A model generated the notes under the pieces. The model was not told where the DNA came from. It saw only the letters and a list, made by a program, of their open reading frames with translations, and made no database searches. From Allolobophora icterica (lineage: Eukaryota > Annelida > Clitellata > Crassiclitellata > Lumbricidae), in contig OY744609.1 in NCBI GenBank assembly GCA_963556255.1, forward strand, positions 14,948,744 through 15,012,743: a stretch of 64,000 nucleotides of DNA, given 5' to 3'. The position numbers and the translations under genes are program-made. Positions 23,249 through 35,700 of this stretch are shown here, piece by piece. Numbering within the stretch: the stretch's first letter is position 1; each line of letters begins with the position of its first letter.

Positions 23249-23704
23249 CTCTTTCTTTATTAATTCAAACCGACAAACGCATTAAGATTACATCGAGACA
23301 TGACAGCACAATTACCAATCTCTTAACTAAACACACGTTATGGCAGCCATACAAGGCGCCCGCCCGAGGGGTTGCGGGAATCGAACCGCGTACTGCTGCT
23401 CTCCTGCTGCTCTCCTGGCCATGAGTGTTACCATTACTCTATCCCCCTCCCCTAATAGTTCTATTTAATCAAACTATTTCTATATGCCAAAACAAATAGA
23501 CCTGCTGTGCAGTGCATTCCATGACTTTGCTTACTCGGTGTGCTCTTGTTTTACGACGACGTGGACTATCGTACGCACCATTTCCCGAGCAGTACTGGAA
23601 CACGCTGGTAGAGTAACTTCCGGTCTCTGAATTCGGAGTGAAAACTTCGTAGTGTGGATATAACGTTGTCACGTCTGAATCGGTGACTAAAATAAGATAG
23701 CAAA
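22674..23704. promoter_or_regulatory. Divergent THAP/DDX1 intergenic region
   Basis: This 1.03-kb stretch lies between the start codons of the THAP gene (minus) and DDX1 (plus), so it must hold both 5' UTRs and probably both promoters. No TATA box can be placed with confidence. A minus-oriented tRNA-derived SINE with an (AAT)n tail fills 23207-23455, leaving about 250 bp next to DDX1 and about 530 bp next to THAP. The bidirectional-promoter reading is inferred from geometry only. Confidence 0.4.
23207..23455 (-). mobile_element. tRNA-derived SINE with (AAT)n tail, upstream of DDX1
   Basis: On the minus strand the head reads GGATAGAGTAATGGTAACAC then CGGTTCGATTCCCGCAACCC, with a clear B box. 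The tail is an (AAT)n tract on the plus strand at 23207-23248. It differs from SINE families A and B. Its end lies 250 bp before the DDX1 start codon. Confidence 0.7.
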
Positions 23705-26700
23705 ATGACTGCTTTCGAGGGTACGAATTTATGCTCTACTTTTTTTAATAATAAGTTTACGGTTCAATACAACGGGAGGTTATTAAGATATAAGATAAAA
23801 CTAGTTGAGTCTTGAGATGACCAGACGTTGCGCAACCCAGCATCTGCAGAGAGCGTTGCTTGGTCTGCAAGTCCTCAGAATTTGAAGAACGTGGCTCGTA
23901 GACTTATCAGCCCACAGGCTTTCCATTCCAAATTGAAGTCTCACCTCTTCAAGAATTCCTACTCTAATCCATCCGATCCTCCGCCTTCCAAACTTTCTCG
24001 TCCTGAACGAAACCCGCCATAACAGCTGCTTTGCCTCCTCTCTGTGGTCTTTCTGGCAACCGGGCTCGGATCTCCACAGACCACTGAACATTGATCTCGG
24101 GGCAACCCCTCTGATACGACGTAGCGCTTGTGAATAAGCTCGTGCCCATCGCTTAGCTTTAGAATAGTGCTTTAGAGATTTGGGATTTACAATTAAGTAT
24201 TGGCAGTTTTGTGGACAATGTGCATAATAAAGAATATTAAACCATGATCATGTAACTTTCAGTATTGTGGCAGATATTTTGGTGTGATAATGGTCACTCA
24301 TGCTCGTGTTTAAACAGCACTAGGTGGGTTGATAGCAGCGCTGTATAATTATTTAGTTACATATTTACCCATGTTAATGCTGCTTTATTATTTATGTGAC
24401 AGAAATGGGTGTCATGACGGAAATTGCGCAGGCCATCGAAGAGATGGAGTGGAGGTAGGATACATATTTTCAGACATGTTAGACTGATTAGTCCTTAAAT
24501 CAAACAGCCCTGTATCTGTTGAGAAACTTTGCTCCCTCACTGTGATGCTTGAGACAATGTTTACTAGGAATGTGGCATGAAGTGCCAACTACTTTGAAAG
24601 ACACGCTGCAAAAGTCGTTGGCATAAACATTTCCTCCTAAATACTCTTGTGGAAGGCAACCGCGATCCAAGATCTACAGTGGCTCAGAGTAGGCGAGCGG
24701 ATCAAGTATAAGCTTTGCATCATGGTGCACAAATGCCTGAATAACTGCGCACCACGCTACCTCGCAGACAACATCAGGCCGCTATCGGACGACCCTAATC
24801 GGTCGCGATTGCGATCAGCAAAGTCCGCTGGTGTATTCGTGCCAGTGACAAAAACCAAAATGGGCGATCGGGCCTTTCGGGTCGCTGGCCCGTGTGCTTG
24901 GAACAGTCTTCCTGCTGATATCCAGGAAGCCAAAAGCATCTTTGTTTTTAAGAAACAGTTGAAACTTTACTTGCTAACCAAAACCACCAAGCATTAACCT
25001 TTGCGCTGACAGTAGACAGTGTGTGTGCGTTTGTGTGAAGCATCCTAGAAGTAGCTTGCTACCAACGATGCTATAGAAATTGTCGTTATTACAATTACAA
25101 TTACAATTAATGTGGAGAAGACAGCTCTATCAGTGATAGCTAAGCAAGACTTTACTTGCAGTTTAACAAAAAAGAAATTATGTTAACTTGACTTGTATTT
25201 GAGTTTTTGCATGTTTATACATTGCCCGCCTAATTTGATTCATATCATACTAAGTTCCAATTTATTCAATTATACAAAAAAATAAACAGCAGAATATTAA
25301 TTAATTGACTAATTAGTAAGTAAAGCCTCAGATCGTTGTCCTTTGTGATGATCAACTTTTGTTTACTCTGTCGATGTATTTGATTGATTTGATCGATTGA
25401 TTGATTGATTGATTGATTGATTTGTAGCTTACCAACAGATATCCAAGCTGAGGGTATTCCAATGATCCTTGGTGGTGGCGATGTTCTCATGGTTTGTTTA
25501 CTAATGCTAATTTTATCATTTCAATTTCACTTTTGACATATGTGTAGACAGCATAACGTAATTGTTTTATACTTGCTACTTTGGCTGCCATTAGAGCTGT
25601 GAGGTGGTACCCAGAGGCCAGGGTACCTGCCAGAAGGATTACGTACAGGGCTGCAGGCTGTGAATGCAGTACACAGCCATTTTTTGAGTGTGAAGAGCCT
25701 GTTGCAGAGAGCATGGGGTACCAGCAATGTTGTGACGTCTCTTTGGCCACCAGTAGGGCTGTGAGGTACTTGCCAGAAGGATTAAATGAGTACAACACCC
25801 AGCCATTTCTTTTAAGTGTGAAGAGGCTATAGCTGATGCCATGGAGTATCAGCATGCTGACGTTGTCTCTGCCCATACAGCAGCTGAACTCGAGCTGGTG
25901 TCGTCGTCATATCTATGGCTGTTTAGGTGGTAGGTATGGCAAGTTCATCTGCTTGGAAAAGTTCTGCCTTAACCAGGTTTTACCACAGAGATGTATGAGT
26001 GGCGTTTACTTTGCTACTAAATGTTCCCAATTTGCGCACTCGAGGTGCGGCATTGAAATATTAATGTTATCTGGTGATGGCTAGTCAAGTGCCAGTTCAG
26101 AATGAATTCAAATACCAGGGTCATATTTTACTTAAATGTTGACACATCTAGTAGCGATTAGTTACTAGTGATCAACCACTTGACTCTACTGCATGCAGTG
26201 TATGACAACATGAAACCATTTAATATTTTATATTGAAGTATTTATCCTATGACAGAATGACGAGTAGTCAGACAACCACAGGAATGAGCTTGGGTACCCA
26301 GGCTTTTACTAAAATTTTGACGCTCCACTCAACAAGCACTTACAATGCTTGGCAATAGGAATTGAAGTCTATATGCTTTGGACAGTATAAGCACCATCTC
26401 TTACTATGCTTTGTACAATACAAACACCAGCCAAGTATCCCATCCAATTTTTCTGTTTGCGTCTAGTCCGTGGTTTTTGCTTCATTTATATTTCACTTGA
26501 CCTGTATCCAGTTGATCTGTTACTGAAGAAATAATAATCTGCCATTCATATTTTAGGCTGCAGAAACCGGAAGTGGAAAAACTGGGGTAAGTAAATTTGT
26601 CAATGTCGAAACAGAAGCAGTTCAAAATTATTTTCGAACAATATGTGTGCTGTTTGCATTTAAAAGATACTATGTGAAGCATCTTGATGCTGGTACCTAT

Positions 26701-29700
26701 GTACATGCATACCAGCAATGTTGTGACGCCCCACATTGCGATGTGGGGCGTGGTGGCTCAGTGGTAAGTTCGGCGCCTTGTGACCGGAGGGTTGCAGGTT
26801 CGAATCCCACTCTAGCCGCTGCGTACGGACCGTGGGCAAGTCCTTCACTCGCAATTGCTCGTGGCGCTTCGGCGTGAAAATTCCGGCACAGTATCAAATG
26901 CTGTAGTCGGGAGCGCCTCTGAGTAGTAGTTGACTTCGAGAGGCGCTATAGAAATATCCGGAATAAATACTTAATGTTGCAATTTTTGTTTGATTTGATG
27001 AAATGGTAGGTTGTTAAAACCAGTTACTATAACTGCTACACAAGGAAAGTCATTGTAGCATCATTAAACTGTAAATTCTGACAGGGACTTGGATTTCTAA
27101 TTTAATTCAGCATCAGAAGAAAACCTTATCTTGCGACCATACTTTTCGATGGTTGAGTCAGTTCGGGAGTTTCTCGTGAAGCAGCAGTGCACAAATTTAC
27201 GATTACCAACCTTGCTGTAATTGTAATTGAGCATTTATATAGTGCCACTCAAAGATATAACATAGTACTTGTTGTGTCTGCATTGGGTAGAGCGTCTGCA
27301 TTGGGTAGAGCGCAGGAAGGTTATTGTTGAAAGGAGCATGTAATAAATGAGAAATCACTTCCTTATCTTACCTGTTGAATATTTTGTTACTGTTTCTGCT
27401 TCAGGATTTTGTTTACGTTTCTGTTATCATATGCGAATTGTTTATTTTATTATTTTAGGCATTTTGTTTACCCATCATCCAAACAGTCTTTGAGACTCTG
27501 AAGGACATACAAGAAGGCAAAGGAAGGAAGGCACAGCCAGGAAAGGCAGGTGCCTCCACTCCAGGTAATTCATATTAAAATTTTGCATCAGCTGATGCAT
27601 TTTGTTACTATTAATTAACATTAGTAGAATAAGTATTGTAATTGTAATTACAGCTGCTGGGTCATGAATTGTGTTCATTGACTAATTGTGGCGTGCACAC
27701 TGCACATCTTGGAAATTCAGTGATCAGCATTGAACTCTCCAATCGTTAAATTAATTTATCCATTTAGCATGATTTTATTTTTATTTTTGTCCAGCAGATT
27801 CAAGTCTGATCTGGCTCATTAATCTCATTATTATTATTCTTATTCGAATTATTATGTTATCGCTTCCATTTTTGTGTTATGAGAAATGTATTTGACTCCT
27901 ATTATCTCAGATGCATTATGTGTAAAGAGCTTTTTATGCCATAAAATCCTGTGAACACCCCTTTAATTAATGGTCTTGTTTGTTGGAAATGTTTGGTAAA
28001 CATGAGTGGGAGTGAAATGCCAAATTGCGTATTAGTCGTCCTGTATTGCTGCTTTTGTGCGTTGCATCAGAAGTAGGAGCCAGAGCTTGCTTGGTGTCAT
28101 ATTGTCCGCACTTCCACTTTAGCTCATCGTGCCTTCTCGTGTGTATTGGACCATCTTCATGGAACAGTTTTCCATTGCAATTACGTGCTGTTGCACTTAG
28201 CCAAGTGCATTTACGTGCTGTTGCACTTAGCCAGGTGCATTTACGTGCTGTTGCACTTAGCCAGGTGCATTTACGTGCTGTTGCACTTAGCCAGGTGCAT
28301 TTACGTGCTGTTGCACTTAGCCAGGTGCATTTACGTGCTATTGCACTTAGCCAGGTGCATTTACGTGCTGTTGCACTTAGCCAGGTGCATTTACGTGCTG
28401 TTGCACTTAGCCAGGTGCATTTACGTGCTGTTGCACTTAGCCAGGTGCATTTACGTGCTGTTGCACTTAGCCAGGTGCATTTACGTGCTGTTGCACTTAG
28501 CCAGGTGCATTTACGTGCTATTGCACTTAGCCAGGTGCATTTACGTGCTGTTGCACTTAGCCAGGTGCATTTACGTGCTGTTGCACTTAGCCAGGTGCAT
28601 TTACGTGCTGTTGCACTTAGCCAGGTGCATTTACGTGCTGTTGCACTTAGCCAGGTGCATTTACGTGCTGTTGCACTTAGCCAGGTGCATTTACGTGCTG
28701 TTGCACTTAGCCAGGTGCATTTACGTGCTATTGCACTTAGCCAGGTGCATTTACGTGCTGTTGCACTTAGCCAGGTGCATTTACGTGCTGTTGCACTTAG
28801 CCAAGTGCATTTACGTGCTGTTGCACTCAGCCTTGTGGAGTAAACATTCTCAAACTGTCTTAAAACGCACTTGTTTAGCTCAGTCAGATAGCCAGACATG
28901 TGTACAGGACTTTTGTGAAATACTTAAAAGGCGCTATATTAAGGTTCTTGATACATACATACATATATACATGCATACTTTCATGCATACTGAAAGAGAT
29001 TGAACCTTAAATTATCAAGTGTTGTACTGTTTTTGTTTAAGTGTCTCACAAGTGGAAGATGAATGTGTTCGATAGAACTCCTTCTATGGGTAAATTTATA
29101 ATTTAATTAAATCGATTTTCAGTTACATTAAAAAAAATTCTATTTACTGATTCCTGTCAAACAATACTAATATCCTTGATCATTTGGCTAGGTTTAGCTT
29201 TTAAATGCTGATTTATTGTGTTTCATATCACATTATTGATTGATGATTGTGAGGGATTGTAATTACTAATTATGGTGATATGTTTGATTTTACTTATTGT
29301 CAATTATTCTTAAAATTTGTTTTTGTTAACCGAATCCGCACAATAGGAGAGTAATAATGTACTTGACTGTTGTGGCTATAGGTACTAAATGTAAGTTTAA
29401 TTGTCCTGTTGCTGTTTCAGCTATTGATGGGGAGACGGGTCTTCTGTGCCAGAGTCGTGACCCACAGGGTTGGCATGGAACACGTTCCAACAAAGGTGTA
29501 ACAGGCCAAGGTTGGTGTTTGTATGTGGATCTGGCTATGTGTAAAGCACCTTTTAAGATCGTCATAAGGGCGCTTAACATGACAATCTAACAGATGTGTC
29601 GAAGGTGTGTCTTAGATGGTTTGAAAATGTTTCTTGAGCTGTATGTGACAAAATATTGTATATCATATGTCTTTGCCACAGTTGTTCTGCTTTTATTTTT

Positions 29701-32700
29701 TATTTTTCTGTTGTGTATGCACATAGGTGATTTAGTTTCATGACATTTAACAACCCAGCTTGTTGTGGATTTGCTGAGATCACATGGATATGTAGTTTTA
29801 AGTCCTATGTCATTTGATCAATGTATGTATGTTTGCATGTGTGTGTACAATACATATGTGTGTATGTTTCTACATGGTCACTTAATATCATTATTATTAT
29901 TATTTGTTTATTAACTCCACACGTTGTCACACCGCAACATGGTGCCTGTTAAGTACCTATAAGAGTGGCAGTAACAGAAGTAATTCTAGTTGGATGCAGT
30001 ATGGATGGCAAAAGACATTGTGATGTTAAAGAAGTCGTGTGTGGGTCAGTGTTCGGCCAGTGTGAGCAAATTTATATTAACATCCCCATCAAGAGTTGTT
30101 ATAGTTCAGCAAGAACAAAAGTTCATTCAGTAAACCAACAATAATAACAATTATTATTTGGAAATTGTGTTATTTTTATGTTTCAGGAAAGTATTACTAT
30201 GAAGCAACAGTGACAGACGAGGGACTGTGTCGGGTGGGTTGGTCAACTGCCATGGCTGCTCTTGACCTAGGAACGGACAGAGAGGGTTTTGGATTTGGTG
30301 GAACTGGGAAGAAATCCTTTGGAAAACAGTTTGATTCTTACGGAGAGGTATGGAAATGATTCGTGAATACAGAAATAATGTTCGTGCCTGATAGAGGCCC
30401 TGATATACGTGTAAGGAGAGGTCTTACACATCTGAAGAAGTTCGTTGGCAACCGTTTGAGATGAACTTCTTTAAAATCTCATTATGACTTAGGTGGACAG
30501 ATGTATGCCATCTATCTGATTGCTGCAAGTTCAAACATTCTTTGCTATATGAGAAGAATATGATGTTGAGTCTGTTTAACCCTTTAACGACAAAATGAAT
30601 TAGTTTTCCATACATTTTAGTACACACTCGTTGTTGAAGTGTTGAGACCGCCATGGTATTAAGTTTAATAGTTTATAGTGACATTAAGTTTATAGTTACT
30701 TTAGTTTAATCAGACCACCATGCCGCTTTGTAGTAGTGTAGAGCATAGTCCATGTTGTCTGACCAGAAAGTCACTGATAATACTGAATTTATTAAAGGAG
30801 TTTGAAAGGTTTTGGTAAAAAGAACGTGAACATTGAACTCTGAAGTAATATAAAGTGCATGAAGGAATAATTCAGTAAAAGACATCACGGGTGTGGTTTT
30901 GGTGTGTAAAGAGATTATATGGCTTGTAAATGTTATGCAAATGAAGACATTTTTTACTAATAAATTGTTTAAAAAAATACTGTTTTTCATTTTTTTAGTC
31001 CTTTGGAATGAGTGACGTAATTGGATGTTACATTGATCTCGATGTCAACTCTATAAAATGGTCAAAAAATGGTTAGAGTTACAAACCTATGATATGAAAG
31101 ACTAATAATTTAACTCTACATTTTTCAAATGTCAGTGGACTTTCACACATCATCAGATGTGTGAAAATTGAATGGATCCTTTCTAACTTGCAGTTTTCTC
31201 TGATGTAGGCCTATATGTCTAAAGCAATCATTTTCTTAACTGATTCTTTTGTAGATCGATTAAGATTAAGATAGTGTAACATTTGATTAGAGAGTCGAGG
31301 GATTGTTAGGGTGAATGTATTTAGGAACTTGAACTGAAATAATAACGGCTGTAATAGTTGATTAGAGTGTTTGGGTGATTGTGAAGGTGAATATATTTAG
31401 AAACTTAGTACTGAAATACTATTTGTAAACCTTATGTTAAAGAAAAGTCTTGCCACAGGACAGTAAGACTGAAGATTCGTCATTGCTGAGTGATTAATGA
31501 TGATTTTGCTTGTGCTACCTTTGAATGTAACCTGATTTTTCCAGGAGTGGACTTTGGTAAAGCCTATGACATTCCGAATAGCCTGAAAAATGGTGTCTTC
31601 TATGCAGCGGTTTGTCTTAAGGTAAGATCAAGTGCCAATCATCTATCTTAACAGGCTAACTTAATTAATATTCAATTAATCCTTTGCCAAGGGACTAGAC
31701 CAGCTGCAACCATCTACCATTAATATCGGTGTTGGAAGTTAGACCAAATGCATATCATCTTTCATAACTCGTTTTGCATCAAGTATGTGCATAGCCTGTC
31801 GGACCAGGTGGAAATTAATTAAATGTGGATGTTTGCCCCAAAAGAGTTTGAAATTTCTGAATGATGTCAAATGTGCTTTGTTTTCAGAATGCGGAGTTGA
31901 AGTTTAACTTTGGAGACACCCCATTTAAGCATCCTCCACAGGTAGGTTGACATGTTCAGTCATTTACTTTATCAACCGTTACAACTTTACTGCACGTTTC
32001 TGAACTTTTATCGGTGTAAACTAGAACTGCTCAGTCTAGGCAGTTGTTTAACTGAGACATCTTACAACATACTGGTTTGATCAGTTTTTTCATTCATTTG
32101 TGACATATTTTAACACAACGGCAAATGTTTTGAGACATTTAACTAACAAGTGCTTTTTGTTTTCCCAGGGTGGTTACATGGGTTTAACTAGTGCTCCAAA
32201 AGACTCGGTTATCAATTCAACTGTCTCGGGTATGTAGACTCTGCGAATTTACGTTGCACACTGCTTATTTTTGCATGAATTGCTATGGTAAATGTAGGCA
32301 CTGATACCATTAGGTTGAGTAATAATTGAGATTTGTACTTTTAATGCCAGATGGTAATGGGTGCTTAGGATTAACAAAATACAGAACATCATAAACTTCT
32401 AAAATTGTAATTACATCAATTTATATTGCATCATCAGTAGCAAGCTACATATTTTAAGATGTTTAAGCTACTTCTAAAGATACCTCTCCTTGCATTTTTG
32501 CTATTATGTCAGAATGAACGTGTTGAGGAAGGCAACTGCATTGAAACACCAGTATTGGATAATTACTTTTAAAAAGTAATTACCAGTGTTTACATTGACT
32601 AGAATCACCATCTACTAATCCATATGATGCAAATAAATTAAGACTGAAAATAAATTTCATAGTGTTGGAAATAATGGTCGATTTATTTCAGGTCTCCAGA

Positions 32701-35700
32701 AACTTGAGTTTTTTATGTTTAGTTATTTATTTATTTAAATTTTGCCAGATTTATGTGGTTCTTGTCTCACTCTGTGCTATACAAAACAAGACTTATTCTA
32801 AAGCGTTCAGAAAACTAAACTTTAGTTGATTAATCATACTTTTGTTCTACTGCAGCTACTGTGAAAGTTGAAAGCCATACAGCCAAGCCAAATGCACCAT
32901 ATGCCATCATTATGGAGGTAATCTATTCAGAATCATTTATAGCTGGGATTTTAAAGTGCCCTGCAAGTCTGCGTGTACCCATAATCTTCAAGAAGTTCTT
33001 AAAGCGTACATTACATTACTAAGTATTATATTTTTGTATAGCGCCTTTTATAGAATAAACTTGGGGTTGCTTCCAACATGAAAACCCCAAGGTAGTATGG
33101 GAGTTTGAGGTGGTGAGTGAGTTGCAACAGCCTTGCCTGCTGTAGTCACGTGACCACGAAAATGAAGTGGAAGATTATTCCACAATAACGGACCCACAAC
33201 CATGATAGCCTTATGCTCTGCATGGAAGCCATATGCTGTGCCATGGAAATCGTAGCCATTGCAGTGGAATTTTTAAGTTCTTAGGTATGTATGTATGTGT
33301 GGACATTTACTATGGTGCCTTTCAAGAACTTTACAAGCGTGCTGAAGAGACACGTAGATGTGTGGAACATACAAATGTTCTAGCAGAAGATCGTGCTATA
33401 TTAATTTTCATGTTTCTGTTTTGTTTTCAGCCTTCACGAGAGTTAGCAGAACAAGTGAGTTGTTCCTTTCTACTAAATATAACATTGTAAATACCAATAT
33501 GTATGCCTCCAAGGGTATCATCATCATCACATATGCTATGGTGTCACTCAATCTGTGTTCAGCAGCACCTTACACCAGAGATTCCTGTTGAGAACCTCTG
33601 CCTTACACAAATAGAATATTAAGGAAAGGCCACTCGAAACAGGTACGTCTTTAGGTGATTGCAAAAGGTAGCGTATCATTTGGATATACGCTGTAAGCTT
33701 TCGTGTTTTCTGAAGTAATCTGTTCAAAGCATTTCACGTTGTACGGGTTTATTTTTTTCTCAACTTTTAAGAAACAAGAGTAGGCCTGTCTAAGAAAGCA
33801 AAAGTGTTTCCATAGAGATGACTTGTAGAACTAATTGAATGGTAATTATTTACGGCTTAATTGTTTGTTGCTGACAGACGTTGGTTCAGATACAGAAGTT
33901 CAAAAAGCATCTGACGAATATTAAAGTCCGGTAAGGAACTCAACAGAAACTGAAATTGTCTCTTAGGAACTTTATTAATGGTATCATAGATAGTTGTCAG
34001 CATTTCGCATTGTCATACAGACAGCTATTTATGTCTGAACACGACTTTAAAGAGTATGAAATATAAAGAAATGAATTATTGAAGTTGGGATGAGCATTTT
34101 GTGATGTACTGGATTTCGACCTGGCTTCTGCGGTTTTGCTTGAATGCAACGCCTTGTGCTTCATACTAAAACGGTATTTTGGATTATTATCCTATATAAA
34201 TTCTCTTTTTAATTATGTGCCTCTTCAACAAGTCTTCTGAGATGTGGTTCTCAGACTCAAGAATATTTTGGCTGAATTGGAAACGTGATCATTCCAACAA
34301 CTGGACATCTTTCTTTGCAGTTGTATTCAAACATTTATATAGAGCCACTTAACGATGTCAGAGGTGGAATAAATCGCCTGACAATCGGTTGATACGGTGA
34401 GCCAGAATTCAAATCGCAGTCACTGGAGTTAACACTTTAAATGACAAGCATGTACTAAAAGTGACTGGGAAACCAATGCAGCTCGTCGTGAAAGTGTTAA
34501 GGACAAACTCGGCACCTTCATAAAGTTCTTAAGAGCGTCTGCATAAATTTTATACATTCATACATAAATATATACATAACTACACATACGTACATATATT
34601 TGAAGTCCACCACCTTAATCACTGAGTTTTGATGATGATGAATTTTAATAATGCCCAAGTGATACTTCTGCTGTTGCTTTTATTTTCAAATACTGCATTG
34701 ATTTTTTTAATGCAATTAATATTTTTACTGTACATGCACCTAATGTTTTATTCTGCAGGGAACTGCTCGTTGTAGGAGGAGCCAGTGCTAAAGACCAGGT
34801 CGATGCCCTTTACAGTGGGGTTAGTATCGCTTCTAGAACTTTCCACTGGGATGAAGGAGTATACTTGTATCTTTCTCCAATCAGTAGAATTTGGTACCGG
34901 CTGAGAAGTAAATGGACTAATGCACTTGCCCTATGTCTAAGACATTGAAATTTGTCCATTGCTATTTGAAGGGCTTAAGTGTAGTAAAATGAGCACCCCA
35001 TAGATGCTTCACTAAGGGAAGTATAGGACAGGTGGGCTAAGGAATTATGGCAGATAAGGAATTACTAAACAGTCCAGATTGACATGAATGCCTATACATG
35101 GAGCATTAATTTTTCCAAGTGTGCCTGCTCTGGACTGTAAAGTTGCAGCCTTTGGTCTCGCACAAGTAACATAGCAGTTGGTGTGAAGTTTGTGTTTATC
35201 CTCATTAAAACTAATAGTTCAGTGTTATTAAGTTTCTGATCTTTCTCACTGAATGCACCAAATATGAAATGATCTTGATTTGATCAGTGAAAGAAGTATT
35301 ATTGTCTTGTTTTTTAGGTGGATATTGTTGTAGGAACTCCAGGACGGCTGGAAGATCTCATTTCAACGTCAAAACTGGAATTGACATCGTGTCGATTCTT
35401 TGTTCTTGATGAATGCGTAAGTATTCTGACATATGAGTGTGATATTGCTTTTGTCAATCAGGATGAGTTCTGCATTTGCATTGTATCAGTCTATATTGCA
35501 GGACTGGTTTTGCCATTGCCATTCAACATTAGATAGTGTTGCAATGAAAACTGTTATCTCCTGCGATGACAGCATGAAACCTGTCAGCAGTCGATGCTTT
35601 CAAGACCAGTGTAAATTCGCTGAGATAAACTTTTCATGGACGGGCTGAATAGGATGATCAAAGGTTAGACACAGCTTAAGATTAGTTGATGTAATACGAA

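Noticed and set aside
28181..28840. CRISPR-like regular repeat
   Set aside because: The 30-bp units are directly adjacent with no spacers, in an animal intron.
27967..28899. 310-aa minus-strand and 272/285-aa plus-strand frames of [20 protein letters not shown] and [10 protein letters not shown] repeats
   Set aside because: They come from one 30-bp tandem repeat inside an intronic LINE relic; three frames on two strands cannot all be genes and none has other support.
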